A stretch of 64,000 nucleotides of DNA from NCBI GenBank assembly GCA_030690365.1, contig JAUYGX010000023.1, forward strand, positions 1-64,000. Direction: 5' to 3'. The stretch's first letter is position 1. Every line of letters begins with the position of its first letter. This document shows positions 49,629 through 59,813 of this stretch, in pieces. The translations under genes and the position numbers were made by a program. The notes under the pieces were generated by a model. That model saw nothing but the letters and a program-made list of their open reading frames with translations, was not told the DNA's origin and made no database searches. This DNA is from Bacteroidales bacterium (GTDB taxonomy: Bacteria > Bacteroidota > Bacteroidia > Bacteroidales > F082).

Positions 49629-49669
49629 ATAGAACGCAGATTGTTATGATTTTTATGATTTAAAATGAT
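49629..49669 (+). repeat. Dispersed ATGATT-periodic repeat, copy 3
   Basis: ATAGAACGCAGATTGTTATGATTTTTATGATTTAAAATGAT. Confidence 0.8.
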
Positions 49670-49832
49670 CATGTTATTCAAAAATAACCGTTTGTTTTTT
49701 GACTTTAGAATTCAGACCCCTGTGCGGCATTATATTCTATAAGGGAATAATTAACCAAGCATATAAACAAGACATTTAACATTAACCCGAAAGTTTGGTG
49801 AATCACCAATATCCTCCTCCAATTTTATCCCC

Positions 49833-49863
49833 AAAAAAAAAGCCGCCTTTGTGAGGCAGCCTT
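49833..49863 (-). terminator. Rho-independent terminator of gap
   Basis: On the minus strand GGCTGCCT-CACAA-AGGCGGCT followed by T-run. Confidence 0.8.
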
Positions 49864-49891
49864 TTAGTGAAATATATAAAAACCAAAAATT

Positions 49892-50905
49892 TTAGAAGTT
49901 AAATTTCTCAATTAAATCAACCACGCGACATGAGTAGCCCCATTCGTTATCGTACCACGAAAGAACCTTTACAGTTTTGCCCTGAACCATGGTACTCAAT
50001 GCATCAAAAATGGATGAATGTGTGTTGTGGATAATGTCTACCGAAACAATGGGATCTTCAGTATATTCCAGAATTCCTTTCATTGGGCCCTCGGCAGCTT
50101 CTTTCATGGCGGCGTTGATTTCATCTCGGGAAGCTTCGGTTTTCAGATTCACCACCAGGTCAACGAGTGAGCCTGTTGGGGTGGGAATACGGATGGCCAT
50201 ACCATCGAGTTTGCCATTCAGTTCGGGAATCACTTTGCCTACCGCTTTTGCAGCCCCGGTGGTAGTAGGAATTTGCGAGAGGGCAGCAGAACGAGCTCTT
50301 CTAAGGTCAGAATGAGGAGCATCCAGAATTACCTGATCGTTGGTATAAGCATGGATGGTAGTCATCAGTCCGTTTTCGATACCAAATTTATCGTTTAGTA
50401 CCTTGGCAATGGGTGCCAGACAGTTGGTGGTACAAGATGCGTTTGAAACACACTGATCTTCGTCGCGCAGTTCGCTGTCGTTTACGCCAAGTACAATCAT
50501 GCGGTCGATGGCATCTTTTGAAGGAACGGTGAGCACCACTTTCTTGGCACCATTTTTAAGGTGATCGCCATAACCTCCTTTACTGCTTTCCTTTGAGCGG
50601 AAAATACCTGTAGCCTCTACCACTACATCAGGTGCCTGTACCCATTTAATGTTGATAGGAGCACGCTCTGCTGTTACAGGGATTTCTTTTCCGTTTACAA
50701 TCAAACAATTTTCATTATATGAAATCTGTCCAATAAATTTACCTTGAGTAGAATCATATTTGAGCAGGTGTGCCAATGTCTTAGTATCGGTAAGATCATT
50801 AATCCCAATTACTTCCATGTTGTCTCTTTCGAGTGCAATTTTAAAAACATTGCGGCCGATCCGGCCAAATCCGTTAATTCCAACTTTAATTTTAGTCATA
50901 GCCAA
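49892..50905 (-). CDS. gap: Glyceraldehyde-3-phosphate dehydrogenase, type I
   Basis: KVGINGFGRIGRNVFK, SNASCTTNCLAPIAKVLND, SWYDNEWGYSCRVVDL. Confidence 0.97.
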   Translation of the reverse strand: MAMTKIKVGINGFGRIGRNVFKIALERDNMEVIGINDLTDTKTLAHLLKYDSTQGKFIGQISYNENCLIVNGKEIPVTAERAPINIKWVQAPDVVVEATGIFRSKESSKGGYGDHLKNGAKKVVLTVPSKDAIDRMIVLGVNDSELRDEDQCVSNASCTTNCLAPIAKVLNDKFGIENGLMTTIHAYTNDQVILDAPHSDLRRARSAALSQIPTTTGAAKAVGKVIPELNGKLDGMAIRIPTPTGSLVDLVVNLKTEASRDEINAAMKEAAEGPMKGILEYTEDPIVSVDIIHNTHSSIFDALSTMVQGKTVKVLSWYDNEWGYSCRVVDLIEKFNF

Positions 50906-50952
50906 TAGTGTATTAAAAAATGAGCATTACGTTAAAAACAAGAACAATTTCA

Positions 50953-50960
50953 TACTTTTG
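50953..50960 (+). promoter_or_regulatory. -7 element TACTTTTG upstream of the dikinase-like gene
   Basis: TAnnTTTG match ~70 nt before the ATG at 51033; lies inside the over-extended ORF-track start. Confidence 0.45.
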
Positions 50961-51032
50961 TCGTATTACCAATCTTGCTTTCGAGCAAAATTACATCAAA
51001 TTGTACTAGGAGATTTCCGATTTCAAAGTGTT

Positions 51033-54000
51033 ATGGAAGAAAAATTCGAATCAAAGGCCCTCGAAGCCAACCTCGCTGAAACGCGCTATAAAGACATCAA
51101 GATACCTCCTGATTTTCAAAACTTTATAAATCTGTCAAAAACCTATTTTGGAATCAACAAACGCGCAAACGATTGCGTTATAGAATTTCAGCATCCTTTT
51201 TCCAACAGAAAATTTGTTACCGAAGAGCTTAGGAACATCTTGTTGACCGATTACTGGTATTATATGGGACTTGGTACTGGTGATGAAGCATTTAAAATAC
51301 CACTTCAGATGATGCAAACCCTGTTGATGGAATCAGGAAATGCTGACGATCATGTGCTTATTATTCGCTCTTTGCTTGAATTTATCGGTAAACTGGCCAC
51401 AGAATCCAACGACTATTCACCTACCATTACATACTGCCTTTCCATTCTTCGTGAGGGAATGGGTAATGACTCCCTTTGTTTTATAAAATCCTCCAAGTAT
51501 TTCGATCGTTACCTGAAAGTGATTGCCAACCACGAAACATTCAGCGAGGCTGTTTTGGCACTTACCAAAGACATCAACCGCGAAAACATCGTGTATTGGA
51601 AAAAAACCACACAGGTTGAAAACTGGCTCGACGAACAATCTGCCCTGGTGACCATCGACAAACAAATGATTGTCAACGTCATCGGCACCCCCTGGTTCAA
51701 TAGCTTGCTCCACCAATTAAACAAAGCCAATACCTGGGATCAGTTGGTGAACAAACTCCCTGAATACGACCAGATTGCCGACATCATGGCCGATGCAGTG
51801 AAATTCTTCCCCACATTCATCGAAAAATTCTACTTCAGTTTCTACCTGCTGAAACTGCCAGGCATGAAAAACCTCCATGAACGACTTATTTGGGGGTTAA
51901 ACAAAATGGTACAACACACCATGGATGAAGTTCCTCAGGATCAACTTCGCCACTTTATCGATCAACTTTTTTCGTTTGCAGCAGGTTTAAAGCAAACCCA
52001 TGCCAGCTCAGTGCTGGATATTTTCCTCACCGTTGGCAAAAAAACCATCGATATTGATAAATCCACGCAGCTTCAGATTTCACGATACTTTGAGGAAAAA
52101 TTAATTACATTCGGATTTGAAACCCCCGGAATTGTTTATGTAAACGAAGACTGGCAGCTTTCAGTGAACGAGAATCACAGAAAAAACATCAGTGTCTGGC
52201 TTGAGCTGATCGAGTATTCACAGATGGAAATGGAGAAATTGCTGTCGACATTAATTGTAAACCTGAAATTGGGGGGTATCTTTCTCAGCGACACGGATTT
52301 GTTTCAACGCGAAATCACCAAAATTCTCAACTCAAATATTGCCCCGTTTTATAAAAAGGTAAAACAGCTCACCCGCATCTTCCCGGTGTATTTTAACGAA
52401 ATTGGTGCTGAAGGCGAAATCAGAAAAGTAACCACCACCATGGATGAGATTTCGCACCGCAAGGACCAACTGGTGCACTTCCTGCGCAAGCAGGTTCATA
52501 CCGAAAGCAACAACACCCTCATCGGGCTTACCCGAAGGATATTCATTTTTTGGTACGATGGCAATCTGGAAGCACTCAGGGAAGTGCTGCCAAAAAATGT
52601 ATATCAGGGCATCGACAAGGAGAATGAATATTTTGCGCCCATTCACCACATGGTGGAGGAAATGTGCATAATCAGCGGGAAATCGCCATCAGATCTGCTG
52701 GCTGTGGGAGAAAAACGATTTGAAGAACTTCTCGACCAACTCACAGAAAGCAACCCCCGCGATGCGGAACGACTTAAAGATACCCGCCGACTGTATGCTT
52801 TCCTTAAAGAGAAATATTCGTTCGAAACGGTGGACATCATCTCTTTGCTGAAACACTACAGCTACATACAGGACACCGACATCGAAAAGTTTTCAAAAGC
52901 ACTCGAAAGCGATGATTTTGAGACTTCTCTAAAGTTCATTTACAGCTTTATGACGCGTTTAAAGCAAATCATTTTCAACCCAAAGCCAAGTCAGGGTTGG
53001 GAAAACATTTACCATAAACGCCATATTGCCATCGGAATACCATCCATGTACGGCACCTACCGGGAGCCAAAATTTGAAGCGCTTGGGCTCACCTTTCGGC
53101 TCGAAAATGTGGCCACCCGCCTCATGGAAAAAGTGGTTGCTCAAATCAACCTGAACTATATTTCGGGCAAAACACTCAAAAACATCTATACCATCCTCGA
53201 CTATTTCCGTGAAGGACTTGAACTTGATGGTATTAACAACCAGAGTTTTAACTCAAACCTGCGCATGCTCAAATACAGTCTGCGATCGCAAAGTTTCAGC
53301 TTTGAACAGTATATCAATATTTTTCAGTTTTTGGCCGAAGATGTCAAGCGCACCATCATCAAGTACTTTTTAAAGTCCTATGAAATTCCATTGCGGATTG
53401 TTGCCCAGCAATTGTTCGATGGCAAACGTGGTATATCAGAGGCTGATCTGGTAAAACTTGTCAACAAAAAATCAGAACAATTTTACCGGGAGGTTATTGT
53501 GGATGCCTTTTTGATGCAGCCGCTGGATAATTTTATCTCACGAATATTGGAGTCGCTGCGGGAGATGTCGGATAACCTGCCCGGACAGATGATTACAGAA
53601 ATCATGTCGTACAACTCCGATCTGGTAATTGCCCGTTTGGGGAAACCCAACCCACAAGTGGATAATCAGGCTTTTTTGGGTTCGAAAGCCTATCACCTGA
53701 AAAACCTCCGGATGGCCGGGTTTCCCATTCCTCCCGGATTTGTAATCACAACAGAAGCTTTCAGGAGGTATAAAGCCATTATCGGGCATCCTGAACTTCA
53801 AAAGGAAATGTACGATTTAATCCGTGAACATCTACAGTTGGTCGAAAGGGTGTGCAAGAAACAGTTTGGTAATCCACAAAACCCCCTTCTATTATCGGTA
53901 CGCTCCGGAACGGCCATATCGATGCCCGGTGCCATGGATACCTTCCTCAACGTTGGTATGAACGATGAAATCACCCAACGACTAAGCGAATCGCCTGGTT

Positions 54001-55154
54001 TTGAATGGAGTGCATGGGATTCGTACCGCAGGTTGCTCCAAAGTTGGGGTATGGCCTATGGCCTCACCCGGGATGATTTTGATAAAATCATCGAAAATTA
54101 TAAAGTCAAATACCAGGTGGAACAGAAAATTGACCTCAGCCCTACTGCCATGCGCGAAGTGGCCATGGCCTATAAAGAGGCCCTGGTAAAAAACAACCTC
54201 CATTTCGAGGAAAACATTTTCGATCAATTGCTTACCACAATTAACCTGGTGTTTGTTTCCTGGTCGTCGGAAAGGGCCAAAGTGTACCGCGAACACCTGG
54301 AAATAGCTGATGACTGGGGCACTGCGGTAGTAGTACAACAGATGATTTTTGGAAACCTGAGTGCAAATTCCGGCACCGGGGTTGTATTTACACAAGATCC
54401 TACCAAGGAAAAACATGGCGTAAGTCTTTATGGCGATTTTACCCTGAGCGGACAAGGCGAGGACATTGTAGCTGGTTTGGTCACCCCAAGGCCGGTGAGC
54501 AAAAACCAACCTTCGGCAGGACAAAACCCGGGCCGTTCGCTTCAGGAAACATTTCCGGCCATCTATAAAAGGCTCAATCAGATGGCCATCGACCTGACTG
54601 AAAATCACGGATACAGTCCGCAGGAAATCGAGTTTACCTTTGAATCGGAAAAGGCAGAAGACTTGTATATACTGCAAATCAGGGATCAGGACATGGCATC
54701 GAACCGGGCAGCAGACGTTTTCGAAACACCCATCGACCAGATGAAACTGGCCGGTCGTGGTATTGGCGTTGGCGGTGGTGCCATGAGTGGAAGGTTGGCC
54801 TTCGACGACAAGGAAATCCAACACCTGAGGGTGAAATTTCCGGGAAGTCATGTAATTCTGGTGCGCCCGGATACTGTCCCCGATGACATCGGGATGATTT
54901 TCGCTACCGATGGATTGCTGACCGGCAAAGGTGGAGCCACATCTCATGCCGCGGTTACGGCGGTACGCCTGGGCAAAACAGCCGTTGTAAACTGTGCCAA
55001 TTTACAGGTTCACGATCTGGAAAAAAATTGCGAACTCAATGGCCATGTGTTTCACAGTGGTGATTTTATTTCCATCGATGGCTATTTGGGAAATGTATAC
55101 GATGGAAATTATCCGGTTAAGTCAAGTCCTGATTACCTGGAATTTCACCTGTAG
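51033..55154 (+). CDS. Large dikinase-like protein: ~870-aa N-terminal region of unknown family + PPDK-type ATP-grasp + swivelling phosphohistidine domain; no C-terminal PEP/pyruvate TIM barrel
   Basis: LGSKAYHLKNLRMAGFPIPPGFVITTEAF, LLSVRSGTAISMPGAMDTFLNVGMND, EDLYILQIRDQD, GGATSHAAVTAVRLGKTAVVN, ending ~60 aa after the His motif; ATG at 51033 (MEEKFESK). Confidence 0.88.
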   Translation: MEEKFESKALEANLAETRYKDIKIPPDFQNFINLSKTYFGINKRANDCVIEFQHPFSNRKFVTEELRNILLTDYWYYMGLGTGDEAFKIPLQMMQTLLMESGNADDHVLIIRSLLEFIGKLATESNDYSPTITYCLSILREGMGNDSLCFIKSSKYFDRYLKVIANHETFSEAVLALTKDINRENIVYWKKTTQVENWLDEQSALVTIDKQMIVNVIGTPWFNSLLHQLNKANTWDQLVNKLPEYDQIADIMADAVKFFPTFIEKFYFSFYLLKLPGMKNLHERLIWGLNKMVQHTMDEVPQDQLRHFIDQLFSFAAGLKQTHASSVLDIFLTVGKKTIDIDKSTQLQISRYFEEKLITFGFETPGIVYVNEDWQLSVNENHRKNISVWLELIEYSQMEMEKLLSTLIVNLKLGGIFLSDTDLFQREITKILNSNIAPFYKKVKQLTRIFPVYFNEIGAEGEIRKVTTTMDEISHRKDQLVHFLRKQVHTESNNTLIGLTRRIFIFWYDGNLEALREVLPKNVYQGIDKENEYFAPIHHMVEEMCIISGKSPSDLLAVGEKRFEELLDQLTESNPRDAERLKDTRRLYAFLKEKYSFETVDIISLLKHYSYIQDTDIEKFSKALESDDFETSLKFIYSFMTRLKQIIFNPKPSQGWENIYHKRHIAIGIPSMYGTYREPKFEALGLTFRLENVATRLMEKVVAQINLNYISGKTLKNIYTILDYFREGLELDGINNQSFNSNLRMLKYSLRSQSFSFEQYINIFQFLAEDVKRTIIKYFLKSYEIPLRIVAQQLFDGKRGISEADLVKLVNKKSEQFYREVIVDAFLMQPLDNFISRILESLREMSDNLPGQMITEIMSYNSDLVIARLGKPNPQVDNQAFLGSKAYHLKNLRMAGFPIPPGFVITTEAFRRYKAIIGHPELQKEMYDLIREHLQLVERVCKKQFGNPQNPLLLSVRSGTAISMPGAMDTFLNVGMNDEITQRLSESPGFEWSAWDSYRRLLQSWGMAYGLTRDDFDKIIENYKVKYQVEQKIDLSPTAMREVAMAYKEALVKNNLHFEENIFDQLLTTINLVFVSWSSERAKVYREHLEIADDWGTAVVVQQMIFGNLSANSGTGVVFTQDPTKEKHGVSLYGDFTLSGQGEDIVAGLVTPRPVSKNQPSAGQNPGRSLQETFPAIYKRLNQMAIDLTENHGYSPQEIEFTFESEKAEDLYILQIRDQDMASNRAADVFETPIDQMKLAGRGIGVGGGAMSGRLAFDDKEIQHLRVKFPGSHVILVRPDTVPDDIGMIFATDGLLTGKGGATSHAAVTAVRLGKTAVVNCANLQVHDLEKNCELNGHVFHSGDFISIDGYLGNVYDGNYPVKSSPDYLEFHL

Positions 55155-55174
55155 AAATTGGGTTTGCGGGGTTA

Positions 55175-56344
55175 CTATTTTTCAAGTCTGAAGTAAAGAG
55201 ATATTTCCGTTTTCTCTGCACAGCTTTCAATCTCCATACTTGCCTCATGAATGTTTAAAAATGTTTGAACGTAGTGAAGTCCCAGACCAATATGTTCGTC
55301 ATGTGGTTCGAGGCCTTTTCCGAAAGGCTGAACGATTTCGTCAATCTTATTGGCAGGTATTACTTCGCCCTTCTCTCTTACTTTTAGTATGTATCGTTCG
55401 CTATCGGTGAAAGTTTCAATATAAATAACCTCATTTTCATGTGAAAAACGAATGGCATTATCAATCAATTCTTCCAAACAACGGGTAAAATACAATTCCA
55501 CGGCAAAGAGGCTTCCGGTAGTATTGAGCGAGGTGGAAAACGAAAGGTTACGTTGACGGGCGGCAGACAATGCGGCACTGGTAACTTTATCGATTACCGA
55601 CCTGATATCGATCACTTTTCTGGGCATTTCATGTCCTGCGGTTTGCATCTGTGTAATATCCAGTGCCAGTTTCGACACCCGCTGCAATCGTTCAACCGAA
55701 TCCAGTACCACCTCCAGCATTTCTTTGGCTTCCGGGTTGTCGATGAGGTCGTTTAGAAAATAAACCGGCCCCAGAATCCCGTTTAACGGTGTCCGGATTT
55801 CATGGCTTATAAGTTTAAGAAATTGATTTTTAGCCTCATCCAGGACTTTTAGCTTTTTATTGGCAAGATCAAGTTTTTGCCTGGACATGATTAACTCCTT
55901 TGTACGTTCCGCAACTTTTTCTTCCATTAATTCGCTCATGGATTTTAGAAACTCACGCTGCATTTTTAATTTGAGCTGTACTTTAACCCGCTCAATTAAT
56001 TCACGGGCATTGAAAGGTTTGGTGATATAATCCTGACCACCAATCTCAAAACCTTTCAGGATATCTTCAGTTTGCACCTTGGCAGTCAGAAAAATAATCG
56101 GGACTTCCTTACCCCTTTCATCAGCACGTAGCCGCCGGCACACCTCATAGCCGTCCATGTTGGGCATCATGATGTCGAGCAAAACCAAATCGGGTGGGGT
56201 TTCATTAAAAACAGCCTCCAGAGCAGCTTCACCGCTGATAGCCGTTTTCATATCAAAATCTTCAAGCAAAGCTGCCAGCACGCTTATGTTTACAGGTGAG
56301 TCATCAACAATGAGGATTGTATTTTCGTATAAATCTTTCATCAT
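55175..56344 (-). CDS. Hybrid response regulator/histidine kinase (receiver - HisKA - HATPase_c)
   Basis: NTILIVDDSPVNISVLAALL, PDLVLLDIMMPNMDGYEVCRRLRAD, H-box KLISHEIRTPLNGILGPVYFL, LIDNAIRFSHE, HIGLGLHYV. Confidence 0.92.
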   Translation of the reverse strand: MMKDLYENTILIVDDSPVNISVLAALLEDFDMKTAISGEAALEAVFNETPPDLVLLDIMMPNMDGYEVCRRLRADERGKEVPIIFLTAKVQTEDILKGFEIGGQDYITKPFNARELIERVKVQLKLKMQREFLKSMSELMEEKVAERTKELIMSRQKLDLANKKLKVLDEAKNQFLKLISHEIRTPLNGILGPVYFLNDLIDNPEAKEMLEVVLDSVERLQRVSKLALDITQMQTAGHEMPRKVIDIRSVIDKVTSAALSAARQRNLSFSTSLNTTGSLFAVELYFTRCLEELIDNAIRFSHENEVIYIETFTDSERYILKVREKGEVIPANKIDEIVQPFGKGLEPHDEHIGLGLHYVQTFLNIHEASMEIESCAEKTEISLYFRLEK

Positions 56345-57075
56345 TTACCGTCAAATGAGTATTTGCTTTGGTGAAACATACGTACAAATCTTAATTTATC
56401 TTTTCAATGTTTAATGGGCGGAATTTTCAATTTACATTCTAAGTTAATAGTGCTTTTTGGGTAACCATTTCTTTTCCTTCGACTTCAATACCATGATCAA
56501 CTAAATTCAGAATCAAACATAACGATACCAAATCAATACAAATATGTATTCTGATAATTGATTAACAACACATTAATATTTAATCAACCCAAAACATATT
56601 ACCGTTGTAAAGATACTTATAAAAATATAAAATGGTTCACGAATTTCGTTAAAATACTAATTGACATTAAATTGAGGTATTCATCATCAAAATAAACCTG
56701 CCTCAACTACAACTAAGAAATAATACCGAACCCCTATCATCACGGTGTTTTCAGCAAAAAATCAAGGAACGAATACGGTGCAGATTTTTTTAAATTTCTA
56801 AAAAGCCAGTTTATATTACTGATAGTTCAAAATGAAAAATTGATAAAAAATTAACTCACCGGAACCTTTTTGTCAGTAGTTGATCCATATTACCATACTG
56901 TGTTAATTTATTAACAGTTACATTATTTAAAATTTAACATAAATTAGAGTAAAGTGGCTGTTTTTCTTGGTAAAATCGCGGGGATTATGTACTTTTACGC
57001 TCCCTTGAAATCATCTATGTAAATATGAATAATTATCCATACAACCAACTATAACCAAAGACGAAATTACACATT

Positions 57076-58299
57076 ATGAAGAAAATTCACGTGGTCAATC
57101 CTGTTGTTGAACTTGACGGTGATGAAATGACCAGAGTCATCTGGGAGATGATCAAAAACAAATTGATACTCCCTTATCTGGACATCGATCTGAAATATTA
57201 CGACCTGAGTATTGAGAAGAGAGATGAAACCAACGACCAAATTACCATTGATGCCGCAGAGGCCATAAAAAAGTACCATGTTGGTATAAAATGTGCCACC
57301 ATTACTCCCGACGAACTTCGTGTGGAAGAGTTTGGGTTGAAACAGATGTGGAGATCGCCCAATGGAACCATCCGGAATATTCTGGGAGGTACTGTTTTTC
57401 GTGAGCCTATTTTGATGAAAAATGTACCCCGCTTGGTTCCGGGCTGGACCAAACCCATCGTCATCGGACGTCATGCCTATGGCGATCAGTACCGGGCAAC
57501 CGATTTCCGCACCAAAGGAAAGGGAAAACTGACCATCACCTACACTCCCGATGAAGGCGAAGCACAAACCTATACCGTTCATCAGTTCGATGGCGACGGA
57601 GTGGCCATGGCCATGTTTAATACCGACGAAAGCATCCGTGGGTTTGCTTATTCCTGTTTCAACATGGCTCTCGACAAAAAATGGCCCTTGTACCTCAGCA
57701 CAAAAAATACCATTTTAAAGAAATATGACGGTCGGTTTAAGGACATCTTTCAGGAAATCTACGACAACGAATTCAAGGCACGTTACGAAACTGCCGGAAT
57801 TACTTACGAGCACCGTTTGATTGACGACATGGTAGCCGCTGCCATGAAATGGGAAGGTGGTTTTGTATGGGCAGCTAAAAACTACGATGGCGACGTGCAG
57901 AGCGATACCTTAGCACAAGGATTTGGATCTCTGGGACTTATGACCTCAGTTTTAATGACCCCTGACGGCAAAACCATGGAAGCCGAAGCGGCTCATGGAA
58001 CCGTAACCCGTCACTTCCGTGAACATCAAAAAGGCAACCCTACCTCCACCAACCCCATCGCTTCAATTTTTGCATGGACCAGAGGGTTGGCACACCGTGG
58101 ACATCTCGACAACAATCAGGATCTGATTGACTTCGCCTCGAAACTTGAAAAAGTATGTATCGACACCGTTGAATCAGGATCGATGACCAAAGACCTGGCT
58201 TTGATTGTGCATGGTAAGAACCTGAAAAAAGAAGATTACCTCACCACTGAAGGTTTCCTCGATGCCCTTGACAACAGACTTAAAAATGAAATCATTTAA
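57076..58299 (+). CDS. icd: NADP-dependent isocitrate dehydrogenase (eukaryotic-like type)
   Basis: [87 protein letters not shown]. Confidence 0.96.
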   Translation: MKKIHVVNPVVELDGDEMTRVIWEMIKNKLILPYLDIDLKYYDLSIEKRDETNDQITIDAAEAIKKYHVGIKCATITPDELRVEEFGLKQMWRSPNGTIRNILGGTVFREPILMKNVPRLVPGWTKPIVIGRHAYGDQYRATDFRTKGKGKLTITYTPDEGEAQTYTVHQFDGDGVAMAMFNTDESIRGFAYSCFNMALDKKWPLYLSTKNTILKKYDGRFKDIFQEIYDNEFKARYETAGITYEHRLIDDMVAAAMKWEGGFVWAAKNYDGDVQSDTLAQGFGSLGLMTSVLMTPDGKTMEAEAAHGTVTRHFREHQKGNPTSTNPIASIFAWTRGLAHRGHLDNNQDLIDFASKLEKVCIDTVESGSMTKDLALIVHGKNLKKEDYLTTEGFLDALDNRLKNEII

Positions 58300-58311
58300 T
58301 AATACGTAGCC

Positions 58312-59619
58312 ATGACTGGTTTAAAACAAAAACTGTACGAGAAAATTGAAGCCCACCGTCCCCGCATTAAAAGGCTTCTGGATGAACATGGGGAAACTGT
58401 AATCAATTCGGTCACCGTACAGCAGGTGATTGGTGGTATGCGCGGTATAAAAAGTCTGGTTACAGACATTTCCTATCTTGATCCCTATGAAGGCATCAGG
58501 TACCGTGGTTATACACTTGACGAAGTATTTCAAAAGTTGCCCAAACCTCCGGGAGCAGAAATGCCCTATGTAGAAGGATTGTTTTACTTGTTGTTAACCG
58601 GCGATATTCCTACCAAGGAAGAAGTGGATGAAGTAATCTACGATTCGGTAAACCGCAGACAGTTACCTCGTTATGTATATGAGGTAATCGATGCCTTTCC
58701 AAACCAAAGCCACCCGATGGTGATATTGTCGGCAGCCGTGATGTCCATGCAACGCGAATCGGTGTTCAACCTGAAATATGCCCGTGGATTGAATAAGATC
58801 GATTTCTGGGATCCCACCTATGAAGATGCCATGAACCTGGTTTCAAAAATTCCGGTGATCGGTGCTTACATCTACAATAAACTTTACCGAAAGACCAAGT
58901 ACGTTTATCAGGATCCAACGCTCGATTTTGGCGGCAACTTTGCCTCAATGATCGACATCGACAAACCTTACGATGATGTGGCACGCATGTACTTCATCCT
59001 GCATGCCGACCACGAAAGCGGTAACGTAAGTGCCCACACAGGTCACTTGATAGCCAGCTCATTATCCGATGTATATTATTCTATTTCCGGGATGATCAAT
59101 GGCTTAGCAGGTCCGCTTCATGGATTGGCCAACCAGGAAGTACTCAGGTGGATTCAGGATGTTAGATTACGTTTCGGCGACAAAGTCCCCAGCAAAGACC
59201 AAATGCAGAAATTTGTGATGGAAACACTGGATTCAGGTCAGGTAATTCCCGGTTACGGACATGCTGTTCTTAGAAAAACCGATCCCCGGTATTCTATCCA
59301 ACGCGATTTCTGCATCAAACATTTACCTGATGACGATTTGTTTAAATATGCCGATATCCTGTATCAGGTGGTTCCTGATATTTTACTTGAACAGGGAAAA
59401 GCCAAAAACCCATGGCCCAATGTGGATGCCCAATCCGGTGTTATTCAGTGGCATTACGGTTTGGTTCAATACGATTACTACACAGTATTATTCTCCATCG
59501 GACGTGCATTAGGTGTGCTTTCCAATATAATTTGGGACCGTGCACTTGGATATCCGATCGAGCGTCCAAAATCGATTACCACCGACATGCTCGAGCAAAT
59601 GGTAGGGATAAAAAAATAA
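58312..59619 (+). CDS. gltA: Citrate synthase (mitochondrial-like type)
   Basis: GMRGIKSLVTDISYLDPYEGIRYRGYTLDEVFQKLP, ISGMINGLAGPLHGLANQEVLRW, PGYGHAVLRKTDPRY. Confidence 0.95.
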   Translation: MTGLKQKLYEKIEAHRPRIKRLLDEHGETVINSVTVQQVIGGMRGIKSLVTDISYLDPYEGIRYRGYTLDEVFQKLPKPPGAEMPYVEGLFYLLLTGDIPTKEEVDEVIYDSVNRRQLPRYVYEVIDAFPNQSHPMVILSAAVMSMQRESVFNLKYARGLNKIDFWDPTYEDAMNLVSKIPVIGAYIYNKLYRKTKYVYQDPTLDFGGNFASMIDIDKPYDDVARMYFILHADHESGNVSAHTGHLIASSLSDVYYSISGMINGLAGPLHGLANQEVLRWIQDVRLRFGDKVPSKDQMQKFVMETLDSGQVIPGYGHAVLRKTDPRYSIQRDFCIKHLPDDDLFKYADILYQVVPDILLEQGKAKNPWPNVDAQSGVIQWHYGLVQYDYYTVLFSIGRALGVLSNIIWDRALGYPIERPKSITTDMLEQMVGIKK

Positions 59620-59633
59620 CCAAAGAATCGGTT

Positions 59634-59674
59634 AAAAGCCCTTGCACTGAAAGGTACAAGGGCTTTTTGTTTTG
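59634..59674 (+). terminator. Rho-independent terminator after gltA
   Basis: AAAAGCCCTTG...CAAGGGCTTTTT. Confidence 0.85.
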
Positions 59675-59783
59675 TACGAATGATGAATTTCGCAAAATAG
59701 GAACCTATCAAATAATGCAGAACAAGCCTGCATACACTCAAATCTGATCACTCTTCTGTTTCAATATAATCTATTTATTTTCA

Positions 59784-59791
59784 TATATTTG
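59784..59791 (+). promoter_or_regulatory. -7 element TATATTTG upstream of the LacI-family regulator
   Basis: TAnnTTTG match 23 nt before the ATG, between two TTCAATATAATYTA direct repeats. Confidence 0.4.
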
Positions 59792-59813
59792 TCATGTTCA
59801 ATATAATTTACTG

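Noticed and set aside
50760-51032. N-terminal extension of the dikinase ORF
   Set aside because: Overlaps the 5' end of gap on the other strand and contains the promoter element; ATG at 51033 is the likelier start.
53982-54947. 321-aa antisense ORF within the dikinase-like gene
   Set aside because: Covers the conserved ATP-grasp/His region on the opposite strand; no domain seen.
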